Shown piece by piece: positions 16,325 through 24,708 of a stretch of 64,000 bases of DNA. Source of the stretch: SVEL01 sp964573715 (GTDB lineage Bacteria > Bacillota > Clostridia > Lachnospirales > Lachnospiraceae). Within the stretch, counting starts at the first letter, position 1. Every line of letters starts with the position of its first letter. The notes under the pieces were generated by a model. The model was not told the DNA's origin. It saw only the letters and a program-made list of their open reading frames with translations, and made no database searches. Location: the NCBI GenBank assembly GCA_964573715.1, contig CAZNKR010000004.1:4818-68817 (forward strand), in the 5' to 3' direction. Both the position numbers and the translations under genes were made by a program.

Positions 16325-17725
16325 GTGGCAACAAATAAAACTAGAGTAATTAAATACAAGAAAAAAAGAAAAATAAATGTGGGTATTATCATTTTTGCAC
16401 TGATATTTATATATATGGTTTCTTATGTAATTATGTATATAAATAGAGATAGAATTTCTATGTATGAAGTTGTTTACGGCAAAAATGCTCAATCTTCTAA
16501 TAAGACATATACCGCATTGCTATTACGTGATGAGAAAGTCTACACTAGTAGTTCTTCAGGATATTTAAATCTTTTTGTTCGAGAAGGTGAAAAAACCGCT
16601 GTTGGAGAAACGGTATACACTATAGATGAAAGTGGAACTGTACAGGATTTGCTTTCTGATGCATCTAACAACGAAAATACCTTATCAAAAGATGACTTAA
16701 AAGAACTGCAAGAAAAGATTTTTAATTATTCTACATCTTATAAGAATGTGGATTTTTCAGACGTATACAATTTCAAAGCAGATATAGAAGCATCTGTTAT
16801 GGAGTACATCAGCTTAAATACTATTTCAAATATAAATGATATATTAGGTGATAATACTTCATCAAGTGTTTTTAAGATTTTCAATGCCGATGTTTCAGGA
16901 ATTGTTTCTTATGTTGTTGACGGATATGAAGGCAAAGATATTACCAATTTAACTTCAGAGGATTTTAAAAAATCATCATATAGTAAGCATATTTATAAAT
17001 CAAATGATTTGGTAGATAGTGGTGGCTCAATATATAAAGTTATAGGTAATGAGACTTGGAATTTGGTTTTTGAACTAAGTGAAGAAGATATTGAAAAATA
17101 TAAAGATGATGATGTAATGAAGATTAAGTTCATGGAGGATAATACTGAAGCAGTTGGTAAATTTAAAATAATTGCTTTAGATGGTAAATCCTATGGTCAA
17201 TTAACATTAGATCAGTATATGATAAGATATGTATCCTATAGATTTACGGATATTCAGATTGTGGAAAATGACTTAGAAGGCTTGAAGATACCTAAAACAT
17301 CAGTTGTTCAAAAAGATTTTTATACAATTCCTAAGGAATATGCTACTGAAGGCGGAAACAGCACAGACAAAGGTTTTATTTTGCAAACCTATGATGAAAA
17401 AGGTAATGCAACTACAAGCTTTATTACACCAGAAATCTTTCATGCAACAGATACGGAGTATTATGTTGCAAAAGAAATCTTAGATACAGGAAGTATACTT
17501 ATTAAGCCTAATTCCACCGACACATATACTGTCAGTAACCTAGCAACATTAATTGGTGTATATAATATTAACAATGGATATTGTGTCTTTAGAGAGATTG
17601 ATATTATTGCAGAGACTAGTGAATATTATATAGTAAAAAGTGGTACAAACTATGGTTTGTTAGTTTATGATCATATTGTATTAGACAGCAGTAAAGTTAA
17701 AGAAGATCAAATAGTATATCAATAG
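16325..17725 (+). CDS. HlyD-like membrane fusion protein of unknown partner
   Basis: The start GTG at 16325 is chosen because GGAGG lies at 16315-16319. The 466-residue protein has a very basic N-terminus, one helix (about 21-39) and a long external region with biotinyl-lipoyl-like pieces: SSGYLNLFVREGEKTAVGE near 80 and FNADVSGIVSYVVDGYEG near 195, separated by a short helical segment. This is the HlyD/RND adaptor layout, yet no ATPase or exporter gene is adjacent. It is inserted between pgeF and yggS, beside sepF, so an envelope or division role is possible. Confidence 0.7.
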   Translation: MATNKTRVIKYKKKRKINVGIIIFALIFIYMVSYVIMYINRDRISMYEVVYGKNAQSSNKTYTALLLRDEKVYTSSSSGYLNLFVREGEKTAVGETVYTIDESGTVQDLLSDASNNENTLSKDDLKELQEKIFNYSTSYKNVDFSDVYNFKADIEASVMEYISLNTISNINDILGDNTSSSVFKIFNADVSGIVSYVVDGYEGKDITNLTSEDFKKSSYSKHIYKSNDLVDSGGSIYKVIGNETWNLVFELSEEDIEKYKDDDVMKIKFMEDNTEAVGKFKIIALDGKSYGQLTLDQYMIRYVSYRFTDIQIVENDLEGLKIPKTSVVQKDFYTIPKEYATEGGNSTDKGFILQTYDEKGNATTSFITPEIFHATDTEYYVAKEILDTGSILIKPNSTDTYTVSNLATLIGVYNINNGYCVFREIDIIAETSEYYIVKSGTNYGLLVYDHIVLDSSKVKEDQIVYQ

Positions 17726-17748
17726 ATATAAATTTTGGAGGCAATAAT

Positions 17749-18432
17749 ATGATTACGGATAACTATAATGAGATCAATGATTTGATTCATAAAGTTGATT
17801 CACGATTTGGACAAGATGTAACTCTTATAGCAGTTAGTAAAACTAAACCTGCAGACAATATTAGTATTTTATATGATATTGGAGTAAGAGATTTTGGTGA
17901 AAATAAGGTGCAGGAGCTTTGTGATAAATATGCGGCTTTACCAAAAGATATTAGATGGCATCTTATAGGACATTTACAAACCAATAAGGTTAAGTATATT
18001 ATAGATAAAGTATATCTTATTCATTCAGTGGATTCATTACATTTAGCTCAACAGATTGAAAAAGAGGCTGTTAAGAAAAATGTAAATGTAAATATACTTA
18101 TTGAAGTAAATGTTTCAAAAGAAAGTTCAAAGTTTGGACTAAATATAGATGAAGTTATTGATATGATAAAAGAAGTTGCAAAACTTCCCCATGTTCATAT
18201 AAAAGGATTAATGACCGTAGCTCCATTTGTAGAGGATTCGAAAGACAACAGAGAATTTTTTAAGATTTTAAAGCAATTATCTGTTGACATAAATAATAAA
18301 AACATTGATAATGTGTGTATGGATGTTCTTTCTATGGGAATGAGCAATGATTATCAGGTGGCAATTGAAGAAGGAGCCACAATGGTAAGAGTAGGTACAA
18401 GCATTTTCGGTGAAAGAAATTATAATAGATAG
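17749..18432 (+). CDS. yggS: YggS family pyridoxal-phosphate homeostasis protein
   Basis: The 227-residue alanine-racemase-fold protein has the PLP lysine at residue 31 in LIAVSKTKP, then GENKVQEL, WHLIGHLQTNK, FGLN, GLMTVAPF and SMGMSNDYQVAIEEGATMVRVGTSIFG. It binds PLP without known catalysis and buffers vitamin B6. TTGGAGG precedes the ATG. The gene corresponds to ylmE, which usually stands between ylmD and sepF. Confidence 0.95.
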   Translation: MITDNYNEINDLIHKVDSRFGQDVTLIAVSKTKPADNISILYDIGVRDFGENKVQELCDKYAALPKDIRWHLIGHLQTNKVKYIIDKVYLIHSVDSLHLAQQIEKEAVKKNVNVNILIEVNVSKESSKFGLNIDEVIDMIKEVAKLPHVHIKGLMTVAPFVEDSKDNREFFKILKQLSVDINNKNIDNVCMDVLSMGMSNDYQVAIEEGATMVRVGTSIFGERNYNR

Positions 18433-18443
18433 GAGACAAAAAA

Positions 18444-18992
18444 ATGGGTAAATTTGGTGACAAATTTTTAAACATACTGAAGCTTAATGATGAGTATGAA
18501 AATGATGATTACAATGAAGATTATGATGAAGATTATAACGATTATGAAGAATTAGATGAGGTTGAAGATACAAAACCACAAAGAAAAGTTTCTAAATTTG
18601 AAGAAGCTAAAAGTAAGGCTGTGGTTAGAGAGCAACCACAAAAGCCAAAGTTTTCATCCAAAGCAAATGGAAAAGTTGTTGCTATGCGTCAGCAAGGAGG
18701 TCCTATGGAAGTTTGTGTTATTAAACCTGCAAATGTTGAAGATGCTAGAGAAATTACAGATACATTATTAGAAGGTAGAGCAGTTGTGCTTAATCTTGAA
18801 GGATTGCATGTTGATGTTGCACAGAGAATTATTGATTTTACTTCTGGTTCATGTTATGCAATTGATGGCAATTTACAAAAGGTTTCAAGCTACATATTTA
18901 TTGTAACACCAAAAACTGTTGATATTTCTGGAGATTTTCAAGATTTACTCAGTGGTGGCTTTGATGTAGCTACTTTTAAAGGTAACAATTAA
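18444..18992 (+). CDS. sepF: cell division protein SepF
   Basis: SepF binds membrane and the FtsZ C-terminus and links the Z ring to the membrane in Gram-positives. The 182 residues have a short membrane-targeting start (MGKFGDKFLNIL), a strongly acidic Asp/Glu/Asn/Tyr linker (about 13-40), and a C-terminal core with VCVIKPANVEDAREITDTLL, RAVVLNLEG and DFTSGSCYAIDGNLQKVS. TAGGAG precedes the ATG; a terminator follows. Confidence 0.96.
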   Translation: MGKFGDKFLNILKLNDEYENDDYNEDYDEDYNDYEELDEVEDTKPQRKVSKFEEAKSKAVVREQPQKPKFSSKANGKVVAMRQQGGPMEVCVIKPANVEDAREITDTLLEGRAVVLNLEGLHVDVAQRIIDFTSGSCYAIDGNLQKVSSYIFIVTPKTVDISGDFQDLLSGGFDVATFKGNN

Positions 18993-19002
18993 TTTGAATT
19001 TA

Positions 19003-19032
19003 CCTCCAGCTTTTGCTGGAGGCATATTTTTT
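19003..19032 (+). terminator. terminator after sepF
   Basis: CCTCCAGC (19003-19010) and GCTGGAGG (19015-19022) form a perfect 8-bp stem with TTTT loop, followed by CATATTTTTT. aroB starts only 17 bases after it with no visible promoter, so aroB expression probably depends on read-through. Confidence 0.88.
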
Positions 19033-19048
19033 ACAAAGAGGTACAACT

Positions 19049-20134
19049 ATGAGCGAACGCTTAACTGTTCATTATAATAATGAGCCAATATATGATATTT
19101 TTATTGATAATAGCTTTGAACATCTTGGAGAAGAAGTTTCAAAACTATCATGCGAAAATAAAAGACTATGTATAGTGACGGAGTCTACAGTTGGTCCTAT
19201 CTATTCAGAAAACATAAAGACTATCTTAGAAAAAAATTCCAAAGAAGTCTTTGTATTTTGCTTTGAAGCAGGTGAAGCTAGTAAGAATTTAAATGTTGTT
19301 AAAGATTTATATGAATTTCTAATTATTAATCATTTCGATAGAAATGATATGTTGGTTGCTCTTGGTGGAGGTGTTGTTGGTGATCTTACTGGATTTGCTG
19401 CAGCTACATACCTTAGAGGAATCCAGTTTATACAAATTCCCACCTCATTATTATCTCAAGTTGATAGCAGTGTTGGTGGAAAAACTGGTGTTGATTTTGA
19501 TTCATACAAGAACATGGTTGGTGCTTTCCATCAGCCTAAGTTGGTTTATTCAAATATTTCAACTCTTAAAACCTTAACAAATAAACAATTTATTTCTGGC
19601 TTTGGAGAAGTAATTAAATCTGCATTAATAAAAGACAAGGATTTTTATGGTTGGCTTAAAGAACATTCAAAAGAAGCTTTAGAATTAGATGATGAAGCAT
19701 TGATACACATTTTAGTTAACAGCTGCAACATCAAGAGAATAGTTGTTGAAAACGATTTTAAAGAAAAAGGTGAACGAGCTCATTTGAATTTTGGACATAC
19801 TTTGGGACATGCAATTGAAAAGCTGATGAATTTTAGCTTATTGCATGGTGAATGTGTATCTTTAGGTACAGTTTGTTCTTCGTATATTTCTATGAAAAAG
19901 GGATATATTACAAAGTCTGAGTATGAAGATATTATATCCACTCTTAAGGCATATAAACTTCCTATATATGAGGATACATTAGATGTAGAAGAAGTAGTTA
20001 ATGCCACAAAGCTAGATAAGAAAATGAAAGCTGGTTCTATTAATTTTGTTGTTCTTAGTTCAATAGGTTGTGCAGCAATTGATAAAGATGTGGATGATGA
20101 TTTAATGAAAGCATCCTTATTTGAACTTAAATAA
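19049..20134 (+). CDS. aroB: 3-dehydroquinate synthase
   Basis: AroB converts DAHP to 3-dehydroquinate, the second step of the shikimate pathway, using NAD and a metal. The 361 residues show GGGVVGDLTGFAAATYLRG (about 105-123), PTSLLSQVDSSVGGKTGVD, GFGEVIKSALI, NFGHTLGHAIE and HGECVSLG. The ATG at 19049 follows AGAGGTAC. No other shikimate gene is in the window; it is followed by lspA. Confidence 0.97.
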   Translation: MSERLTVHYNNEPIYDIFIDNSFEHLGEEVSKLSCENKRLCIVTESTVGPIYSENIKTILEKNSKEVFVFCFEAGEASKNLNVVKDLYEFLIINHFDRNDMLVALGGGVVGDLTGFAAATYLRGIQFIQIPTSLLSQVDSSVGGKTGVDFDSYKNMVGAFHQPKLVYSNISTLKTLTNKQFISGFGEVIKSALIKDKDFYGWLKEHSKEALELDDEALIHILVNSCNIKRIVVENDFKEKGERAHLNFGHTLGHAIEKLMNFSLLHGECVSLGTVCSSYISMKKGYITKSEYEDIISTLKAYKLPIYEDTLDVEEVVNATKLDKKMKAGSINFVVLSSIGCAAIDKDVDDDLMKASLFELK

Positions 20135-20153
20135 AGAAGGTATATGGTAAAAT

Positions 20154-20789
20154 ATGAAAACAAATAAAGTAAGTTTACGTAAATTAATTATGTTAACACT
20201 ACTGTGTGCTATGTTGATTTTTTTTGATCAATTTATTAAAGTACTAGTATTAAACAATTTAAAAGGCAGGTTTCCAGTTGTTCTTATTAACGATGTTTTG
20301 GAATTTACATTTGTTGGAAATAAAGGAATTGCATGGGGAATGTTATGGGGAAAAATCAACTTTGTAGTTATTTTCACATTAATAATTACTCTGGCAATTT
20401 TGATTTTGATTGTACGATTAGAAATAATTAATAATTATCTTAATAAATTTGTCAATAAAGAAGATAATGTGGATGCTATAACTAATGATAATGCTAATTA
20501 TTTTAAGTTAGCAAAAAAATATTCAATCCTTCAGATTCTATTAGTCTTTTTAGCATCTGGAGCAATTGGAAATTTAATTGATAGAATTAGATTAGGATAT
20601 GTGGTTGATTTTATTTATTTTAAGCTAATAGATTTCCCAGTATTTAATATTGCTGATATTTATGTAACATGTACAATAATAATATTAGTGATTTTCTTTA
20701 TTTTTATTTTAAGTGAAGAAGATTTTTCAAAAATTTATACCAAGGTTAAGAATTGGCATAAAGGAGAAATAAAAGATGATAGCAAATAA
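20154..20789 (+). CDS. lspA: lipoprotein signal peptidase (signal peptidase II)
   Basis: LspA cleaves prolipoproteins before the lipid-modified cysteine. The 211-residue membrane protein has FDQFIKVLVL, GNKGIAWGM, AIGNLIDRIRLGYVVDFIYF with the catalytic aspartate at 152, and FNIADIYV with aspartate 168. It is about 45 residues longer than usual: a charged stretch around 85-120 (KEDNVDAITNDN, KLAKKY) sits between the second and third helices. Its end overlaps the next gene by 14 bases. Several lipoproteins in this window are likely substrates. Confidence 0.94.
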   Translation: MKTNKVSLRKLIMLTLLCAMLIFFDQFIKVLVLNNLKGRFPVVLINDVLEFTFVGNKGIAWGMLWGKINFVVIFTLIITLAILILIVRLEIINNYLNKFVNKEDNVDAITNDNANYFKLAKKYSILQILLVFLASGAIGNLIDRIRLGYVVDFIYFKLIDFPVFNIADIYVTCTIIILVIFFIFILSEEDFSKIYTKVKNWHKGEIKDDSK

Positions 20790-21693
20790 ATTTCTCGTAG
20801 GAAACGATGATATTGATGTTCGAATTGACAAATATCTGGCTATTCAAAATGATGAAATGTCCCGTACAAGAATAAGGAAGCTTTTAGATGATGGTAAAGT
20901 TACAGTTAATGATAAAATTGTAAAACCAAATTACAAAATTAAGGTTAATGATTATATTAAACTTGATATTCCTGAACCAGTTACGGTTGACATTTTCGCT
21001 CAAGATATTCCTTTAGATGTGAAATATGAAGATAATGATATTATTGTTGTAAATAAGCCGAAAGGAATGGTGGTACATCCAGCACCTGGACACTATAATG
21101 GTACTTTAGTTAATGCACTTATGTATCATTGCAAAGATAATTTGTCAGGAATTAATGGTGAATTAAGACCAGGAATTGTTCACAGAATAGATATGGACAC
21201 TACTGGACTTATTGTTGCCTGCAAAAATGATGTAGCTCATAATTTCATTGCAGAACAGTTAAAAGAACATTCAGGTACAAGAAAGTATCAAGCAATTGTA
21301 TATAATTCTTTCAATGAAGATGAAGGTACGATTGATGAACCTATTGGCAGAAGCCCAGTTGATGGTAAAAAAATGGCTATAAATTATAAGACAGGGAAGA
21401 GAGCGGTTACTCATTACAAAGTTATTGAAAGATTTAAAAACTTTACTCATATTGAATGTCAGCTTGAAACCGGAAGAACTCATCAAATTAGAGTTCATAT
21501 GGCTAGTATAAATCATCCATTGCTTGGTGATGAAGTATATGGTCCCAAAACGTGCCCTTTTAAACTACAGGGTCAAACGTTACATGCTGGTGTTTTAGGA
21601 TTTATTCACCCACGTACTAAGGAATATGTTGAGTTTACACAACCTTTACCAGATTATTTTGTAAAATTAATTAATATACTGAAAAATAAATAG
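20776..21693 (+). CDS. RluA/RluD family rRNA pseudouridine synthase
   Basis: The 305-residue protein has an N-terminal S4 RNA-binding domain (RIDKYLAIQNDEMSRTRIRK) and the catalytic core with RPGIVHRIDMDTTGLIVACK (catalytic aspartate in RIDMDT) and LETGRTHQIRVHMA. Size and the lspA-rluD order match the Firmicute RluD/YlyB protein, which likely modifies 23S rRNA. The ATG has GGAG upstream inside lspA. A 12-bp minisatellite begins three bases past its stop. Confidence 0.93.
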   Translation: MIANKFLVGNDDIDVRIDKYLAIQNDEMSRTRIRKLLDDGKVTVNDKIVKPNYKIKVNDYIKLDIPEPVTVDIFAQDIPLDVKYEDNDIIVVNKPKGMVVHPAPGHYNGTLVNALMYHCKDNLSGINGELRPGIVHRIDMDTTGLIVACKNDVAHNFIAEQLKEHSGTRKYQAIVYNSFNEDEGTIDEPIGRSPVDGKKMAINYKTGKRAVTHYKVIERFKNFTHIECQLETGRTHQIRVHMASINHPLLGDEVYGPKTCPFKLQGQTLHAGVLGFIHPRTKEYVEFTQPLPDYFVKLINILKNK

Positions 21694-21696
21694 TTT

Positions 21697-21804
21697 AAAT
21701 TATTTAATAAATTATTTGATAAATTATTTGATAAATTATTTGATAAATTATTTGCTGAATTATTTGCTGAATTATTTGATAAAATATATTCTAAAATACT
21801 TGCC
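21697..21804 (+). repeat. 12-bp minisatellite, about seven clear and two degenerate copies
   Basis: Successive 12-base units: AAATTATTTAAT, AAATTATTTGAT (three times), AAATTATTTGCT, GAATTATTTGCT, GAATTATTTGAT, then two decayed units (AAAATATATTCT, AAAATACTTGCC). The array fills the space between the pseudouridine synthase stop and the next promoter. Confidence 0.92.
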
Positions 21805-21819
21805 GATTTTGACTATTTC

Positions 21820-21848
21820 TTGACAATAGTATTTTTACGTTGTAAACT
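21820..21848 (+). promoter_or_regulatory. sigma-A promoter of the flippase-pssA-psd operon
   Basis: TTGACA (21820-21825), 17 bases, TAAACT (21843-21848), starting 46 bases before the ATG at 21894. Confidence 0.65.
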
Positions 21849-21893
21849 TATAAAGATGTTGCAAATATTGAATGTCTTGGAAGGAAGAATTCT

Positions 21894-22943
21894 ATGAAAA
21901 ATAAGAAGTACATTTTTAATGTATTATTTCTTATTGTACTGGCTGCAGGAACAGCATATTTCTTGCTAAAAGACCAGGAGATTTCTGATATTATTAAATA
22001 TATAAAGCAGTGTAATCCGTTCTACATAATTTTAGGATTGATTTTTGTTTTGATTTTTGTTTCTTTTGAATCAGTAATCATTCATTATTTAATGAAAACA
22101 CTATCATGTGCGATTAGTTTTATTCATTGCTTAAAATATTCTTTTATTGGATTTTTTGTCAGTGCAATTACACCAAGTGCAACAGGGGGACAACCTGCGC
22201 AGCTGTATTACATGAGTGCGGATGGAATCAGTGTAGCTGTTTCATCACTTGTGTTGATTGTAGTAACTATAGCCTACAAGGCAGTTTTATTAGTTTTAGC
22301 AGCGCTGATGTTTGTCATTGAGTATGGTTTCGTTATGTCACATATCAACAATATTATTTTAATATTGATTTTTGGTATAGTTGTCAATGTTTTCATGGTA
22401 GGATTTCTATTATTTATCATATTCAAACAATCCTTTGCAAAAAAAATTATTGGAAAATCAATTCTTTTCTTAGGCAGACATAAAATCATTAAAAATTATG
22501 ATAATGTATTAAGAAAAGTTATTAATTCAATAAATAAGTATGAAGATGGCGCAAACTATCTACGAACACATAAGCTTGTATTCTTTAATGTTTTTACTAT
22601 TACATTATTTCAAAGACTAGCTTTGTTTGCAATCACTTGGGCCGTTTATAAATCATTTGGTTTATCTGGTTATAGTGCATTTGAGATAATTACGCTTCAA
22701 CTTATTATTTCATTAGCAGTTGATAATTTGCCACTACCAGGCGGAATGGGTGCAAGTGAAGGAATCTTTTTGATTTTCTTTGAAGAAATATTCACAACTG
22801 CATTTATAACTGCAGGATTATTATTAAGTAGATTTTTGAGCTATTACGTAATAATCATTCTTGGTGGTTTAATTACGGCTTTTGCACAATTTACTAAAAA
22901 GAAACGAATAAATAACAATAGAATAAATGGAGCACAAAAATGA
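21894..22943 (+). CDS. flippase-like integral membrane protein (LPG synthase TM / UPF0104 family)
   Basis: The 349-residue protein has about eight membrane helices and the family signatures SAITPSATGGQPAQLYYM (about 95-112) and LPLPGGMGASEGIFL near 280. This fold is the flippase half of MprF, here without a synthetase domain. It heads an operon with pssA and psd, overlapping pssA by four bases (ATGA), so a role in moving phospholipid, or a lipid intermediate, is plausible but inferred from context. AAGGAAG precedes the ATG. Confidence 0.85.
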   Translation: MKNKKYIFNVLFLIVLAAGTAYFLLKDQEISDIIKYIKQCNPFYIILGLIFVLIFVSFESVIIHYLMKTLSCAISFIHCLKYSFIGFFVSAITPSATGGQPAQLYYMSADGISVAVSSLVLIVVTIAYKAVLLVLAALMFVIEYGFVMSHINNIILILIFGIVVNVFMVGFLLFIIFKQSFAKKIIGKSILFLGRHKIIKNYDNVLRKVINSINKYEDGANYLRTHKLVFFNVFTITLFQRLALFAITWAVYKSFGLSGYSAFEIITLQLIISLAVDNLPLPGGMGASEGIFLIFFEEIFTTAFITAGLLLSRFLSYYVIIILGGLITAFAQFTKKKRINNNRINGAQK

Positions 22944-23593
22944 TAGGATTTTACAATTATACCGTATTATTAACATATATTGGCTTGTTTTCATCAGCAT
23001 TAGGTATGTTTTTAACAATTGATAAACACTTTTTAGCAGCGATTTTTTGCTTAATAATTTCTGGAACATGTGATATGTTTGATGGTGTTGTAGCACGTAG
23101 CCACAAAAATAGAAGTGAAAATGCCAAATGCTTTGGAATCCAGATAGATTCGCTTTGTGATTTAGTTTGTTTTGGAGTTTTTCCAGCGATTTTCAACTAT
23201 GTATTTACTATTACATATTGTCATGGATTTAGATTAGAAGCAGCAATAATTTCGGCATTATTCATTTTATGTGCATTAATTAGACTTGGATATTTCAATG
23301 TTATGGAAATGGAGCGTCAGAAAAAAACTACTGAAGCAAGAAAGTATTACCAGGGCTTACCGGTAACATCAATTGCATTTTTCTTGCCATTGTTGTATAG
23401 CTTTAGAAATGTTTTTTCACATAACATTTTTTATATTATAATTAATATTTTCTTATGTGTTGTTGCTATGTTATTTGTTCTAGACATCAAAGTTATAAAA
23501 CCACATAAAAAAGGAATAATTTTAATGACTATTGTTGGTTTATTAATGATTACAGTTTTGGCCCTTCAAGGAGCTGGAATTTTAAAATTTTAG
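22940..23593 (+). CDS. pssA: CDP-diacylglycerol--serine O-phosphatidyltransferase
   Basis: PssA makes phosphatidylserine from CDP-diacylglycerol and serine. The 217-residue membrane enzyme carries the CDP-alcohol phosphotransferase motif as DGVVAR (about 49-54) followed by FGIQIDSLCDLVCFG, then several helices. Adjacent psd converts the product to phosphatidylethanolamine. Its ATG lies in the last codon region of the flippase-like gene. Confidence 0.93.
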   Translation: MIGFYNYTVLLTYIGLFSSALGMFLTIDKHFLAAIFCLIISGTCDMFDGVVARSHKNRSENAKCFGIQIDSLCDLVCFGVFPAIFNYVFTITYCHGFRLEAAIISALFILCALIRLGYFNVMEMERQKKTTEARKYYQGLPVTSIAFFLPLLYSFRNVFSHNIFYIIINIFLCVVAMLFVLDIKVIKPHKKGIILMTIVGLLMITVLALQGAGILKF

Positions 23594-23605
23594 AGGAGAA
23601 TCAAA

Positions 23606-24478
23606 ATGGATTTAAAAGATCGTAATGGTAACATTGCAGCAACTGATAATGGACAGGATAAATTCCTTGAAAAGTTGTATGGGAGTGTGGCTGGAAGATC
23701 TTTGTTGAAAGTACTTACAAAACCAGTTATTTCAAAAGTAGCTGGTTTTTTTCTTGATACAAAGTTTTCTTGCTTTATGATTAAACCTTTTATTGAGAAA
23801 AATAATATTAATATGAATGAATATCTTGAAAAATCATTTGTTTCATATAATGATTTTTTTACAAGAAAAATCAATCCTGATTTCAGACCAATTGATAATG
23901 ATGAAAATGTATTAATAAGTCCTGCTGATGGACGTGTTTCGGTATATGATATTGATGATGATTCCTATTTTTGTGTAAAAGATACACCATATAACGTAAT
24001 GACTATAACTAATAGTAAGAAAGCTGCTGAAATTTACAAAGGTGGAAAATTTGTTATTATAAGATTATGCGTTGATAATTATCATAGATTTTGTTACCTT
24101 GACAATGGACATAAAACTAAAAATAAATTTATACCAGGAAAACTACACACAGTTAATCCTATAGCAAATGATTATTTCAAAATTTATAAGGAGAATTCAC
24201 GTGAATGTTCTATATTATACACAGAACATTTTGGTAGAATTATGCAAATTGAAGTTGGTGCATTGATGGTTGGTAGAATTAAAAATCATGATCAAGCTTC
24301 AAATATTATCAAAGGAAATGAAAAAGGTTTATTTGAATTTGGTGGCTCTACAATTTGTTTATTGTGTGAAAAAGATTCTGTCGATATTGATAAGGATTTA
24401 ATAAAGAATACATTAGATGGGTTTGAAACAAAGATACTTATGGGTGAACGTATTGGTTACAGACATATCACTTCGTAA
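23606..24478 (+). CDS. psd: phosphatidylserine decarboxylase
   Basis: Psd decarboxylates phosphatidylserine to phosphatidylethanolamine using a pyruvoyl group formed by self-cleavage. The 290-residue proenzyme has SPADGRVSVYDID (about 106-118), LCVDNYHRFCYLDNG (about 154-168), VGALMVGRI and the self-processing motif FGGST with the serine at 248. It matches the long PSD-B type. TAGAGGAG precedes the ATG. A 16-bp hairpin overlaps its stop codon. Confidence 0.95.
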   Translation: MDLKDRNGNIAATDNGQDKFLEKLYGSVAGRSLLKVLTKPVISKVAGFFLDTKFSCFMIKPFIEKNNINMNEYLEKSFVSYNDFFTRKINPDFRPIDNDENVLISPADGRVSVYDIDDDSYFCVKDTPYNVMTITNSKKAAEIYKGGKFVIIRLCVDNYHRFCYLDNGHKTKNKFIPGKLHTVNPIANDYFKIYKENSRECSILYTEHFGRIMQIEVGALMVGRIKNHDQASNIIKGNEKGLFEFGGSTICLLCEKDSVDIDKDLIKNTLDGFETKILMGERIGYRHITS

Positions 24479-24501
24479 AACCTGCGTTTTGCGAAGTGAT
24501 A
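24466..24501 (+). other. strong hairpin overlapping the psd stop codon
   Basis: Bases 24466-24481 pair with 24486-24501 (16 pairs including one G-U; arms ATCACTTCG and CGAAGTGAT plus AAAAC/GTTTT) around loop CTGC. The psd TAA (24476-24478) lies in the left arm. No U-tract follows, so it looks more like an mRNA 3'-end stabiliser or processing site than a terminator. Confidence 0.7.
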
Positions 24502-24593
24502 GATATCTAAAGATAAACCTAAATCGACAAACTTCTTCTGCTGGTTTTATTAAGTAAAGGAAATTTTAAAGATATGATATATATATATAAATC

Positions 24594-24632
24594 AAAATCC
24601 CCAGTTGAAAAAATATCAACTGGGGATTTTTT
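24594..24632. terminator. terminator at the convergent psd / 24.7-kb gene boundary
   Basis: A perfect 15-bp stem pairs 24594-24608 (AAAATCCCCAGTTGA) with 24616-24630 (TCAACTGGGGATTTT), 7-base loop, flanked by A and T runs, so it can act from both strands. Confidence 0.88.
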
Positions 24633-24635
24633 ATA

Positions 24636-24698
24636 TAGTACTGTGAATTTATTTATGGATGTATAATCAATTACTATAAATAAATTCATTATGTACTA
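24636..24698. repeat. long inverted repeat downstream of the 24.7-kb membrane protein gene
   Basis: TGAATTTATTTAT (24644-24656) pairs perfectly with ATAAATAAATTCA (24676-24688); outside it TAGTAC (24636-24641) matches GTACTA (24693-24698). It lies 10 bases past the stop of the minus-strand gene and may help terminate it. Confidence 0.6.
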
Positions 24699-24708
24699 CA
24701 AAATTTTA

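Noticed and set aside
19780..20163. 127-codon minus-strand frame over the aroB end
   Set aside because: Antisense to conserved AroB motifs and lacking initiation signals.
21697..21804. Replication origin iterons or DnaA boxes
   Set aside because: Units are 12-bp AT-rich with no TTATNCACA-like box and no replication initiator gene nearby.
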